A stretch of 64,000 bases of DNA, taken from NCBI GenBank assembly GCA_004555725.1, contig SFHC01000001.1:62001-126000 (forward strand), written 5' to 3'. The position numbers were made by a program, and so were the translations under genes. This DNA comes from [Eubacterium] saphenum. Lineage in GTDB: Bacteria > Bacillota > Clostridia > Peptostreptococcales > Anaerovoracaceae. Positions 20,526 to 29,165 of this stretch are shown piece after piece. The first letter of the stretch is position 1. Each line of letters starts with the position of its first letter. The notes under the pieces are model-generated. The model was not told where the DNA came from, made no database searches, and saw only the letters and a program-made list of their open reading frames with translations.

Positions 20526-21089
20526 ATGATTACAGCAGGAGATTTCAGAAAGGGCATGACGTTCGAACTGGACGGAGAGCCTAATGTTGTTGTCGACTTT
20601 CAGCATGTAAAACCGGGTAAGGGTGCTGCGTTCGTAAGAACCAAGTATAAGAACATCATTACCGGCGCAATCCGTGAGACGGCATTCAACCCAACAGAAA
20701 AATTCAACGAAGCAAGAATCGAGACCAGAAAGATGCAGTATCTCTACAATGACGGAGATCTGTTCTATTTCATGGATCCGGAATCCTATGAGCAGATTCC
20801 GGTCGGCAAGGATCTTATGGGAGACGCAGTGAAATACATCCGCGAGAATGATGAAGCGACACTCCGTTTCTATGAGAATTCCTGCTTCGCCGTAGAGCCG
20901 CCGAACTTTGTAGACCTGACTGTCACAGAAACAGAGCCGGGAATCAAGGGAGATACAGCGACCAACGTTACGAAGGCAGCTACGGTTGAGACCGGCGCTG
21001 TGATTCAGGTTCCGATCTTCATTGAAGAAGGAGAAAAGATTCAGATCGACACGAGAAGCGGAGAGTATCTCGGAAGATCCAAGGAGTAA
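20526..21089 (+). CDS. efp: elongation factor P
   Basis: Translation factor that relieves ribosome stalling at polyproline stretches. At 187 residues it has the three beta-barrel domains of bacterial EF-P. The tip loop of domain I is HVKPGKGAAF with Lys32, the residue that is modified in many bacteria (aminopentanol- or lysyl-type); the modification here is unknown. The end (IDTRSGEYLGRS) is canonical. It has its own promoter and a following hairpin, so it is probably a single-gene transcript. Confidence 0.97.
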   Translation: MITAGDFRKGMTFELDGEPNVVVDFQHVKPGKGAAFVRTKYKNIITGAIRETAFNPTEKFNEARIETRKMQYLYNDGDLFYFMDPESYEQIPVGKDLMGDAVKYIRENDEATLRFYENSCFAVEPPNFVDLTVTETEPGIKGDTATNVTKAATVETGAVIQVPIFIEEGEKIQIDTRSGEYLGRSKE

Positions 21090-21116
21090 TGAACCGTATA
21101 AGGGAATGCAGCAGGA

Positions 21117-21149
21117 GGGACGTAGATTTGATTTACGTCCCTTTGTTGT
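21117..21149 (+). terminator. probable terminator after efp
   Basis: A perfect 8-base stem, GGGACGTA/TACGTCCC, encloses a 9-base loop and is followed by the T-rich TTTGTTGT. Confidence 0.6.
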
Positions 21150-21240
21150 CACTGCGATGAAATTCCAAGGTCCGGGGTCTCCTTGCGGCAGTCAGGCGGC
21201 ATTTCCCATTTGTCTTCATGAACGAGACGGGAGAGTGTGT

Positions 21241-22314
21241 ATGAACACAGAATATAAGAGCGGAAGCGGAAAGCGCGTACTCCTCATCATCGTGCTGATT
21301 CTGATCCTGATCGCTGCGTCCGGCGCGATCTGGTATGTTGCTTCGACCAGAGCGGAAGATGAGAATTCTAAGAAAGTATCCGTACTGACGATTCCTCAGG
21401 GAACAGGGGCATCATCCATCGGACAAATGTTAAAGAGCAAGGGACTGATCCGTTCCGCCGCGGCCTTCCGCATTTACGGAAAGCTGAGCGGGACAGAGTC
21501 AAAGTACCAGGCCGGCACGTACGGCATCAGCAAGTCTATGAGCGTGAAACAGATCGCGGACATTATCGCTTCCGGTAAGACCAACACGATCAGCGTCACC
21601 ATTCCGGAAGGACTGACAGAATATCAGATTGCAAAGAAATTCTCCTCCGCGGGACTGGTGAAATACAGCGATTTTGTAAACGAACTGGAAAACGGAAACT
21701 TCCGCTCCGAGTTCAGCTTTCTGAAATCCGCGCAGAAGGGGAAACATCAGCTGGAAGGATATCTTTTCCCGGATACGTACGCTGTCGCTCCGGGCACGGA
21801 CAGCCATGCTATTATTGCCATGATGCTGAAACGCACGCAGTCCCGGATGGACAGCCTGAACTTCAGTAATAACCTGAAAAAAGGGTATACGGTCAATCAG
21901 GTCATGACGATCGCGTCCATCATTGAGAAGGAGTGTCAGGCTGATCAGGACAGGGCTAAAGTTTCCAGCGTCGTCTATAACCGCCTGAAAAAGGATATGC
22001 CGCTTCAGATGGACTCCACGATTACCTATCTCCTGGACCAGACAGGAAGCCACAAGACGCAGGTCACTTATCAGGACCTGAAGATCGATTCCCCGTATAA
22101 CACATACAAAAATGCGGGACTTCCGCCGGGGCCGATCGCAAGTCCGGGGGCAGCGTCAATGAAAGCCGCTCTGAAGCCTGCGAACACTAAGTACCTGTAT
22201 TTTGTCGTCAGCAGCAAACTGGACGGAAGCCATGTGTTCAGCAGCAGCTACAGCCAGTTTGAGAAGGACAAAGCGGAATACAGCAAAGCGCTGAAGAAAC
22301 AGCAGAGCAAGTAA
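21241..22314 (+). CDS. mltG: endolytic murein transglycosylase MltG
   Basis: Membrane-anchored lytic transglycosylase (YceG-like, YrrL in Bacillus) that cuts new glycan strands and sets their length. About 357 residues: one transmembrane helix at roughly residues 13-36 (VLLIIVLILILIAASG), a LysM-like region (IPQGTGASSIGQMLKSKGLI), and the catalytic domain with ASIIEKECQ, whose Glu is the expected catalytic residue, and NTYKNAGLPPGPI. The ATG at 21241 follows GGGAGAG and places the helix properly; the open frame extends further upstream into the efp terminator and should be ignored. Confidence 0.93.
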   Translation: MNTEYKSGSGKRVLLIIVLILILIAASGAIWYVASTRAEDENSKKVSVLTIPQGTGASSIGQMLKSKGLIRSAAAFRIYGKLSGTESKYQAGTYGISKSMSVKQIADIIASGKTNTISVTIPEGLTEYQIAKKFSSAGLVKYSDFVNELENGNFRSEFSFLKSAQKGKHQLEGYLFPDTYAVAPGTDSHAIIAMMLKRTQSRMDSLNFSNNLKKGYTVNQVMTIASIIEKECQADQDRAKVSSVVYNRLKKDMPLQMDSTITYLLDQTGSHKTQVTYQDLKIDSPYNTYKNAGLPPGPIASPGAASMKAALKPANTKYLYFVVSSKLDGSHVFSSSYSQFEKDKAEYSKALKKQQSK

Positions 22315-22354
22315 TTATCCGAAACGGACCGAAATATAGAAAAGAGGGACATCG

Positions 22355-23056
22355 TTGGATATCAAAATCACCGATTCACTGGTCACAGAATTTCTGCAGG
22401 ATCATTACCGTCCTCTGAATCACGACCTTGAAAAACTGAGAGCGGTTTCCCGTGCTGATAAGGTGCCTCTGATCAGACGGGAAACCGAGATGCTGCTGTC
22501 CACACTGCTGGAGCTGAAGCAGCCGAGAAGAATCCTGGAAATCGGCACGGCAATCGGATATTCTGCCGTGTACTTTGCGACTTTCTGCCCGCATGCGGAG
22601 GTTTACACGATCGAAAAAGATGAATACATGTTCCGCGCAGCTCGCATCAATGTCCGCCAGTCCCGACTGGAGAATCAGATCCATGTGCTGCACGGGGACG
22701 GCGCAGAGGGTATTGATCTTCTGCGCAGCAACGGAATCAGGGATTTTGACCTGGTATTTATCGACGCGGCAAAAAGTCACTATCAGGAGTTTATGGAACA
22801 CGCGCTTACCGTATGCCGGGACGGCGCACTGATCGTATGCGATGACATTCTCCAGAACGGGCTTACGCTGATCGATGCGGAGATGGATCCGAAACGAGAG
22901 AGAAAACACCGGACCAACATCCGGCAGATGCGCGCGTTTCTCGACTGGATCACCAGTGATCCGAGGCTGTCCACTTCTTTAAATGCAGTGGGAGACGGCA
23001 TGTCTCTTTCGATTTTTCATAAAGATGCGGACGTGCAGAAACAGGGAAACGAGTAA
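22355..23056 (+). CDS. trmR: O-methyltransferase, probable tRNA 5-hydroxyuridine methyltransferase TrmR
   Basis: SAM-dependent class I methyltransferase of 233 residues. Motif I is ILEIGTAIGYSAVYFA near residue 65, and the metal/catalytic segment DLVFIDAAKSHYQEF is near 133, as in family 3 O-methyltransferases. In Bacillus the orthologous gene (yrrM/trmR) sits between mltG and U32 peptidase genes and methylates 5-hydroxyuridine at tRNA position 34. The same order is seen here, which supports that function beyond the generic fold. The start is TTG, 7 bases after AGAGGG. Confidence 0.85.
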   Translation: MDIKITDSLVTEFLQDHYRPLNHDLEKLRAVSRADKVPLIRRETEMLLSTLLELKQPRRILEIGTAIGYSAVYFATFCPHAEVYTIEKDEYMFRAARINVRQSRLENQIHVLHGDGAEGIDLLRSNGIRDFDLVFIDAAKSHYQEFMEHALTVCRDGALIVCDDILQNGLTLIDAEMDPKRERKHRTNIRQMRAFLDWITSDPRLSTSLNAVGDGMSLSIFHKDADVQKQGNE

Positions 23057-23091
23057 TTCTTATCACTAAAAAACGGGGAGAAGAGAAAAGC

Positions 23092-24324
23092 ATGGAGAAA
23101 CTGGAACTGCTGGCGCCTGCCGGCGATCTGGAAAAACTGAAAACGGCCATCCAGTACGGCGCCGATGCGGTGTATTTTGGCGGAGAGATGTTTTCGCTGA
23201 GAGCAGGCGCCGGGAATCTGACGATCGATGAGATCCGTGAAGGGCTCGAGTTCGCCCACAGCAGGGGAAAACGCTGCTATATGACGATCAATATCTACGC
23301 GCACAACACGGATATTGATCCGCTGTATCGCTATCTGGACAAGATCAAAGATCTGGGGATTGACGCATTCCTGATTTCAGATCCGGGAATTGTCGATATG
23401 GTGAAAGAAATAATCCCGGATGCCGAGATCCATCTGTCCACACAGGCCAATCTGACCAACTGGAGAACCGGAAAGTTCTGGATAGAAAAAATGGGGGTAA
23501 AGCGTCTGGTGCTCGCAAGAGAACTGAGCTTTCGGGAAATCGCAGAGATTCACGAACACCTGCCGGACACAGATCTGGAAGCGTTCGTCCACGGCGCGAT
23601 GTGCATCAGCTATTCCGGCCGGTGCCTGCTGAGCAATTTTATGACCGGAAGGGATGCTAATCGAGGAGCCTGCGCCCATCCGTGCCGGTATAAGTACGCA
23701 CTGGTAGAAGAAAAGCGTCCGGGGCAGTACTGGCCGATCGAAGAGGATGACCGCGGTTCTTACATCATGAATTCCAAGGACCTTTGCATGATCGAGCATA
23801 TTCCGGAGCTGGTTCAGGCAGGCATATCCAGCGCCAAAATCGAAGGACGCATGAAGAGCATCTTTTACGTCGCAACGGTCGTCCATGCGTATCGCCAGGC
23901 GATCGACGCGTATTATGCCGATCCGGAAGGCTGGACGTTCCGGCAGGAATGGATGGATGAGCTGCAGAAAGCCAGCCACAGGCTCTATACTACAGGCTTC
24001 TACTACGGGAAGCCGTCCGGTGAAGAACAGAATTATGAGAGCAGTGCTTACATTAAAGAATACTCATTCGTCGGAAAGGTTCTGGACTATGATCCGGATA
24101 CTTCATCTGCGCTGGTTGAACAGAGAAATAAAATGGTTCTGGGCGATGAAATCGAAGTATTTGGTCCGGAAATCAGTTTTTTCACGCAGACCATAACGGA
24201 CATGCGAGATGCGCAGACCGGGGAGCCGCTCAGTGAAGCTCCGCATCCGCAGCAGAAGCTGCGGATGAAGATGGCGCAGCCGGTGAAGCCGGGATACCTT
24301 CTGCGGATGAAGATGAGTAAGTAG
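23092..24324 (+). CDS. U32 family peptidase-like protein, probable tRNA hydroxylation protein
   Basis: U32 collagenase-like family, 410 residues. The family signature EAFVHGAMCISYSGRCLLS is near residues 163-181, and downstream cysteines (GACAHPCRYKY) complete the conserved cluster. In Bacillus and E. coli, proteins of this family (YrrN/YrrO, TrhP) are needed for prephenate-dependent hydroxylation of uridine 34 in tRNA, which supplies the substrate of the preceding TrmR. The adjacency therefore suggests a two-step wobble-uridine modification pair. Only one U32 gene is present here where Bacillus has two. Confidence 0.85.
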   Translation: MEKLELLAPAGDLEKLKTAIQYGADAVYFGGEMFSLRAGAGNLTIDEIREGLEFAHSRGKRCYMTINIYAHNTDIDPLYRYLDKIKDLGIDAFLISDPGIVDMVKEIIPDAEIHLSTQANLTNWRTGKFWIEKMGVKRLVLARELSFREIAEIHEHLPDTDLEAFVHGAMCISYSGRCLLSNFMTGRDANRGACAHPCRYKYALVEEKRPGQYWPIEEDDRGSYIMNSKDLCMIEHIPELVQAGISSAKIEGRMKSIFYVATVVHAYRQAIDAYYADPEGWTFRQEWMDELQKASHRLYTTGFYYGKPSGEEQNYESSAYIKEYSFVGKVLDYDPDTSSALVEQRNKMVLGDEIEVFGPEISFFTQTITDMRDAQTGEPLSEAPHPQQKLRMKMAQPVKPGYLLRMKMSK

Positions 24325-24349
24325 CAAGTACGGGGGAGATGGATAAATC

Positions 24350-25636
24350 ATGTTAAGTGATCCTTTAGCGGTTCGAATATGCGCGGCTGCAGCGGCAGTC
24401 CTTTTTATCATGAATGTGCTGGTGGAGTTCACCTACCGCTCGCTGGAAAATTTCAGCCGGAGCAAGTGGGATGAGCTTCCGGAGAAGAAACAGCCTCTGA
24501 TGAGATCCTATCTGGATCAGCCGTTCCGTTACAGGGGAACGGATAAGCTTCTGCAGGTGCTCTGCGTAGGCATCGGGTCGGCCTGCATCGTTGCGCTTTC
24601 AGGGAATGATTTTAAAACTGCGGCAGTACGCCTTGCGGTTTACCTTGCTGTCATGATCGTGGTGTTATTCTTTGCCGGCCGGACGGCAGACCAGCATGCA
24701 GAGGGTATGGCGGCTGTGATGTGCAGCTTTCAGCGCGTACTCTGTGTGCTGCTTTGGCCGCTCACCGCGCTGCTGCGCATGCTGAGCACGGTTCTGCTGG
24801 TACTGTTCCGCCAGAACCGGGTGGAAGAAGATGAACAGTTCTCTGAAGAAGATGTCATGTCCCTTCTGGAAGAAGGGCAGAAGAACGGCGCCATTCAGGA
24901 AGAGGGCCGGAAAATGATCGGCAGCATCTTTCAGTTTGATGATGAGCTGGCTTATGAAATCATGACGCCGAGAACGGATGTATTTATGATCGACATCGAT
25001 GACACGCCGGACGAGTATCTGGATCAGCTGATGAGCATGCGGTATTCCCGAATCCCGGTCTATGAAGAGGAGCCGGATAATATTCTGGGCATCCTGCATA
25101 TCAAGGATTTTCTGATTCAGGCCAGGGTAAAGGGCTTCGATCATGTCGATATCCGCTCCATACTGCGCAAGCCGTACCTGGTGCCGGAGACCAAGAATAT
25201 TGCGACTCTGTTTATGGAGCTGCAGGCAACACGCCAGCATATCTGTATTTTGATTGATGAATACGGCGGATTCAGCGGAATCGTCACGATGGAGGATATC
25301 ATCGAAGAAATCGTCGGCGACATTGACGATGAGTATGATGTCGAGACAGAGGACATCAAGGAGCTTCCGGACAATACCTGGCTCGTCAGCGGAAACGTCG
25401 CGCTGGATGACCTGAATGAGGAGACCGGATCTGATCTTGAATCTGATAACAGCGAGACGCTCGGCGGATTTATCATCGACCTGATCGGAGAGATTCCAAA
25501 AGACGGACGGAGCAGCCGCACCGTCACCTATAAGAACTATACCTTTACGATTCTGTTTGTGAAAGAGCGCAGAATCGTTCAGGTCCGCATGGTGATTCAC
25601 CCGCCTGAAGAGGAAGAACAGGATGAGGAGAATTAG
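24350..25636 (+). CDS. CNNM/CBS/CorC-type hemolysin-family membrane protein
   Basis: 428 residues in the usual order: an N-terminal membrane region with hydrophobic stretches at about 5-25, 66-84, 90-107 and 125-150, then a CBS pair (roughly 205-330; YEIMTPRTDVFMID and IDEYGGFSGIVTMEDIIEEIVGDI) and a C-terminal CorC/HlyC domain. Relatives are linked to magnesium or cobalt efflux and were once called hemolysins. The N-terminal part looks shorter and more divergent than a full CNNM domain, so transport specificity is uncertain. It starts 25 bases after the U32 gene. Confidence 0.85.
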   Translation: MLSDPLAVRICAAAAAVLFIMNVLVEFTYRSLENFSRSKWDELPEKKQPLMRSYLDQPFRYRGTDKLLQVLCVGIGSACIVALSGNDFKTAAVRLAVYLAVMIVVLFFAGRTADQHAEGMAAVMCSFQRVLCVLLWPLTALLRMLSTVLLVLFRQNRVEEDEQFSEEDVMSLLEEGQKNGAIQEEGRKMIGSIFQFDDELAYEIMTPRTDVFMIDIDDTPDEYLDQLMSMRYSRIPVYEEEPDNILGILHIKDFLIQARVKGFDHVDIRSILRKPYLVPETKNIATLFMELQATRQHICILIDEYGGFSGIVTMEDIIEEIVGDIDDEYDVETEDIKELPDNTWLVSGNVALDDLNEETGSDLESDNSETLGGFIIDLIGEIPKDGRSSRTVTYKNYTFTILFVKERRIVQVRMVIHPPEEEEQDEEN

Positions 25637-25662
25637 TCAACTTCACAGGAGTATGCTATAAT
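25634..25662 (+). promoter_or_regulatory. promoter for the asp23-nusB-xse-dxs gene run
   Basis: TAGTCA and TATAAT are spaced by 17 bases, with an extended -10 (TGCTATAAT). The -35 overlaps the stop of the preceding gene. Confidence 0.65.
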
Positions 25663-25686
25663 TTCTGCATAAGGGAAGGACAGGCC

Positions 25687-26052
25687 ATGGATGAGAAGGA
25701 AAAACAGGAACGGTCTGATCAGCTGATGGAACTCATCGCAGAGACCGCAGAATCAGTGGACGGTGTCAGCAGCATGAGCAGCACGTTCACAGAGGCGATT
25801 GCTGATAATCTCCCGGGTGGCTGGGGCCTTGGCAGAGTCCGGGGCGTCCGTCTGGAAGAGCGGGCAGACAGTCTCAGCGTGGATATTTACCTGAACGCAG
25901 AATACGGAAAGAGCATTCCGGAACTCGCGTGGAATGTGCAGGCGGCTGTAAACGAGCGCGTACGGGAAGAGCTGTCCGTCAGACTGAAAAAGATCAACAT
26001 ACATGTACAGGGCGTCAGACGCCCGGATAAACGAAAAGAGGAGCAGGAATGA
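25687..26052 (+). CDS. Asp23/Gls24 family envelope stress protein
   Basis: A 121-residue protein of the Asp23/Gls24 family, common in Firmicutes next to nusB. The conserved central segment GRVRGVRLEERADSLSVDIYLNAEYGKSIPELAWNVQAAVNERV carries the fold. The N-terminus is acidic and the C-terminus basic; there is no signal peptide or membrane helix. Members assemble at the membrane under cell-wall stress in staphylococci; the role here is not shown by sequence. It overlaps nusB by 4 bases (ATGA), which indicates translational coupling. Confidence 0.85.
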   Translation: MDEKEKQERSDQLMELIAETAESVDGVSSMSSTFTEAIADNLPGGWGLGRVRGVRLEERADSLSVDIYLNAEYGKSIPELAWNVQAAVNERVREELSVRLKKINIHVQGVRRPDKRKEEQE

Positions 26053-26483
26053 ACAGAACGCAGGCCAGAGAATGGATGATGCAGATGTACTATCAGATGG
26101 ACGTCATGAAGGATTTTGATCCAGATGATGAAGACCGTATTCTGACGCAGAAAAATATGGGCGATCAGGAAGATTACTGCAGATCGCTGTACCGTATTCT
26201 GATCAAACATAAAGATGAAATCGACCGCTGCATCGATACGTACAGCATCGGCTGGAAAATCGACCGCATGGCCAAGACCGACCTGGCAATCCTGCGTCTG
26301 TCAGCTGCGGAGCTTCTCTACATGGAGGACATCCCGGAGGCCGTCTCAATCAACGAGGCCGTCGACCTCGCAAAGAAATACGGAACTGATGAAAGCCCGC
26401 GCTTCATCAATGCGATTCTGGCTAAAGTAGCCGCTGCCGCAGAGGAACAGGCTGCATCAGATCAGGAGAAGGGAAACGAGTAA
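26049..26483 (+). CDS. nusB: transcription antitermination factor NusB
   Basis: All-helical RNA-binding protein that with NusE/S10 binds boxA and promotes rRNA antitermination. Its 144 residues include the N-terminal ARE(W/L)MMQMYYQMD pattern and the highly conserved KTDLAILRLSAAELLYMEDIPEAVSINEAVDLAKKY block near 76-112. It overlaps Asp23 by 4 bases and ends on the first base of the next gene's ATG, so the three are translationally coupled. Confidence 0.95.
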   Translation: MNRTQAREWMMQMYYQMDVMKDFDPDDEDRILTQKNMGDQEDYCRSLYRILIKHKDEIDRCIDTYSIGWKIDRMAKTDLAILRLSAAELLYMEDIPEAVSINEAVDLAKKYGTDESPRFINAILAKVAAAAEEQAASDQEKGNE

Positions 26484-27655
26484 TGGCGCGTCGGGTAATA
26501 CTGGGAATTGACACAAGCAATTACAAGACATCCGCGGCCATTGCTGCAGATGACGGAACCATTCTCTGCGACTGCAGAAGATTCCTGGACGTACCGGAAA
26601 ACGAGCGCGGACTGCGGCAGCAGAACGCGCTTTTTCAGCATGTGGTCCATCTTCCTGAACTGATCGAGCAGGCTGTAAGAGAGGCGCAGATCGAGCCGGC
26701 CCAGCTTGCCGCCGTGTCTGTCAGTACGCGTCCGCGTCCGGTGGAAAGGTCTTACATGCCAGTATTTCTTGCCGGTGAAGGGACTGCCAGAAGCATTGCC
26801 GCAGCGATGCAGATCCCGCTGATCTGCGTATCCCATCAGGAGGGACATATCCGGGCGGCAGCCGCGAGCAGCGGTCTGAAGCAGATTCCCGAGCGGCTGA
26901 TTTCGTTTCATTTTTCCGGAGGCACGACAGAAGCTGTCCTTATCGACTGGACAAAAAAGAACCGTCAAGAGCAGGACTGGTACCGAAAAGTCGGAGGTAC
27001 AGAAGATCTCGCCGCCGGTCAGGCGATTGACCGGATCGGTGTGCAGATGGGATTTCCGTTTCCCTGCGGCCAGTACCTGGACGAGATTGCCATGGCAGCA
27101 GAAGATTTCAGTATCCCGGATACAGAGCTGTTCCGCCTGTCATCGGTAGGCTGCAGAGATGGGTATGTGCATTTTTCCGGCCTGGAGACAGACTGCGGAA
27201 GGCGGATGGAACGTATCATGGAAGCAGACAGTTCATCACTTAAACAGACTCTTGGGCAGGATATGCTTTCCAGTCCGGATCAGCCTCTTGCTGATTTATT
27301 TTTGTCGTCAAAAATAAGCGGTCCGTACAGGCAGAAAGCAGCGGCGCTGCTGACTAGGCTTCTGATGCAGAGAATTACCCGTGCGGCTGCGAGAATGACC
27401 TGCGACCTTGCGGAAACGTATGGCGTGCAGGATTTTCTGCTTGCCGGCGGCGTGGCATCCAGCTCCTATATGAGGGCTCATTTTCATGAGGAACTGAAAC
27501 GGGCAGTGGAAAAAAAGCGGAAAGCGAAGATGCATGCAGGCGCGTACCGAATCTGGTTCGGCTCCAGAGAATTATCTTCGGATAATGCGGCCGGAGTAGC
27601 GCTCCTGGGGCTGGATGAAGTCAGGAGACAGGGAGTGGGAAAGAAAGGACAGTAA
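26483..27655 (+). CDS. TsaD-like (Kae1/YgjD superfamily) ATPase paralogue
   Basis: 390 residues with an ASKHA-type fold: ILGIDTSNYKTSAAI at the N-terminus and SVSTRPRPVERSYMP, then SHQEGHIRAA, an HxxxH metal-binding motif as in TsaD, and the nucleotide-binding LAGGVASSSYMR near 320. The sequence differs from true TsaD, which makes t6A in tRNA, and lacks its long conserved N-terminal block. A paralogue between nusB and xseA recurs in Clostridia. The true function is unknown; it may be a second threonylcarbamoyl-type enzyme or an unrelated ATPase. Confidence 0.7.
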   Translation: MARRVILGIDTSNYKTSAAIAADDGTILCDCRRFLDVPENERGLRQQNALFQHVVHLPELIEQAVREAQIEPAQLAAVSVSTRPRPVERSYMPVFLAGEGTARSIAAAMQIPLICVSHQEGHIRAAAASSGLKQIPERLISFHFSGGTTEAVLIDWTKKNRQEQDWYRKVGGTEDLAAGQAIDRIGVQMGFPFPCGQYLDEIAMAAEDFSIPDTELFRLSSVGCRDGYVHFSGLETDCGRRMERIMEADSSSLKQTLGQDMLSSPDQPLADLFLSSKISGPYRQKAAALLTRLLMQRITRAAARMTCDLAETYGVQDFLLAGGVASSSYMRAHFHEELKRAVEKKRKAKMHAGAYRIWFGSRELSSDNAAGVALLGLDEVRRQGVGKKGQ

Positions 27656-27656
27656 T

Positions 27657-28829
27657 ATGGCATTAAAACCGATTACAGTTTCAGAGCTGAACCGTTATCT
27701 GGCGCGGATTCTGGAGACAGACCCGATCCTGACGATGGCAACCGTGCGCGGAGAGATTTCTGCGCCGAGAACGTCCGCGAGCGGTCATCTGTACTTTACG
27801 CTTAAGGATGAGAATAGCCGAATCAGCTGTATGGTTCCCCGCGATGAGATTGGCATGCTGCATATGGAGCCTGCAGACGGCATGGAAGTGACGGTGCAGG
27901 GGCGCGTGCATGTATATGTGCAGGGCGGAAGTTATACGCTGATTGTCAAGTCCATGGAAGCAGAGGGAGAAGGCAGCCTGCAGATTGCTTTTCAGAAGCT
28001 GAAGGAGAAGCTGCAGAAGGAAGGACTGTTTGACCCTGCGCATAAGAAACCGATACCAGCGTTTCCATCGGCAGTGGGTGTCATTACATCCGGGACGGGC
28101 GCCGCGGTAAGAGATATTCTGAAGAACCTGACGATGCGGAACGATTATGCAGACATCCTGGTATTTCCGGTTCTGGTGCAGGGAGACCAGGCGGCATCCG
28201 ATATTGCCTCGGCGATTTCTTATGCTAACCAGGAGCATCCGGAGCTGGATGTGCTGATCGTCGGGCGCGGCGGCGGTTCAGCAGAAGACCTCTGGGCGTT
28301 TAATGAAGAAAAAGTTGCCCGCGCGATCTACGACAGCAGGATCCCGGTGATTTCTGCGGTCGGACATGAAATCGACTTTACGATTGCTGATATGGCGGCG
28401 GATCTGCGCGCGGAGACACCGACCAAAGGGGCTGTCCTTGCTGTTCCGGATACCGGGGAACTCCGGGAGCAGCTGCAGAAAGCCGGCCAGGTGCTGAGCT
28501 GGCAGCTCCAAGGACGGCTGCAGAACGCAAGGCTGTCTGCCATTGAGCAGGAACAGAGACTCCGGCAGGGCATGCAAAGCCGTCTGCAGGATGCGCGCAG
28601 GGAGCTGGAGAAATACAAGACTGTGCTGGAGGCCCATCATCCAGGCTCTATTTTGGATCAGGGATATGCGATGGTGCAGACCATGGATGGAAGAGTGATT
28701 TCTGATGTGCGCAGTCTGGAACTCAGCGATCCGTCAGCCATGGATCAGGGCGTCCGCTACCGCCTGACACTGAAAAACGGAACGGCAGAGATCGCGGTGC
28801 TCAGCCGCAGTGTTTCTGAACCGGAATAA
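27657..28829 (+). CDS. xseA: exodeoxyribonuclease VII large subunit
   Basis: Catalytic subunit of the single-strand DNA exonuclease ExoVII. An N-terminal OB-fold (about 5-100; LYFTLKDENSRISCMVPRDE) precedes the nuclease domain with VLIVGRGGGSAEDLWAFNEE and ISAVGHEIDFTIADMAADLRAETPT, followed by a coiled-coil segment rich in Gln and Arg. About 390 residues, slightly short. The ATG at 27657 is preceded by AAAGGA and starts one base after the previous stop; the longer reading frame upstream overlaps the TsaD-like gene and looks artefactual. Confidence 0.95.
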   Translation: MALKPITVSELNRYLARILETDPILTMATVRGEISAPRTSASGHLYFTLKDENSRISCMVPRDEIGMLHMEPADGMEVTVQGRVHVYVQGGSYTLIVKSMEAEGEGSLQIAFQKLKEKLQKEGLFDPAHKKPIPAFPSAVGVITSGTGAAVRDILKNLTMRNDYADILVFPVLVQGDQAASDIASAISYANQEHPELDVLIVGRGGGSAEDLWAFNEEKVARAIYDSRIPVISAVGHEIDFTIADMAADLRAETPTKGAVLAVPDTGELREQLQKAGQVLSWQLQGRLQNARLSAIEQEQRLRQGMQSRLQDARRELEKYKTVLEAHHPGSILDQGYAMVQTMDGRVISDVRSLELSDPSAMDQGVRYRLTLKNGTAEIAVLSRSVSEPE

Positions 28830-28911
28830 GACAAAACCGAATCTCACAGAAGTACATATAGAAGAAATCGATCGGATACGGTAAACTATATGGAGGATAT
28901 GAGGAGAGAAC

Positions 28912-29112
28912 ATGAGTACAGAGAAGAAACCGGAAGAGTTCGAAGCTGCAATGGCCAGGCTCCGAGAAATGGCAGATCAGATTCAGCGGCCGGATGTCAG
29001 TCTGGATCAGGCGCTGAAGTGCTATGAAGAAGGAATGAAATGCTACCATTCCTGCATGGAAATTCTGGATGGAGCGAAGCAGAAAATAGAGACAGAGGAC
29101 GTCCCGCGGTAG
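28912..29112 (+). CDS. xseB: exodeoxyribonuclease VII small subunit
   Basis: A 66-residue helical protein that forms the stalk of ExoVII with XseA. It shows the family pattern FEAAMARLREMADQIQRPDVSLDQALKCYEEGMKCYHSC. The start follows GAGGAGAG. It lies 82 bases after xseA and 53 bases before ispA, the usual order xseA-xseB-ispA-dxs-tlyA. Confidence 0.92.
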   Translation: MSTEKKPEEFEAAMARLREMADQIQRPDVSLDQALKCYEEGMKCYHSCMEILDGAKQKIETEDVPR

Positions 29113-29165
29113 AGCCCAGTCTGAAATGCCGCGGCGTTTCCCCTGCAGAAAATCAGGAGGCGAAT

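Noticed and set aside
21022..21240. Extended N-terminus of MltG reaching back into efp
   Set aside because: It would be translated through the efp terminator and lacks a ribosome site; the ATG at 21241 fits the membrane helix.
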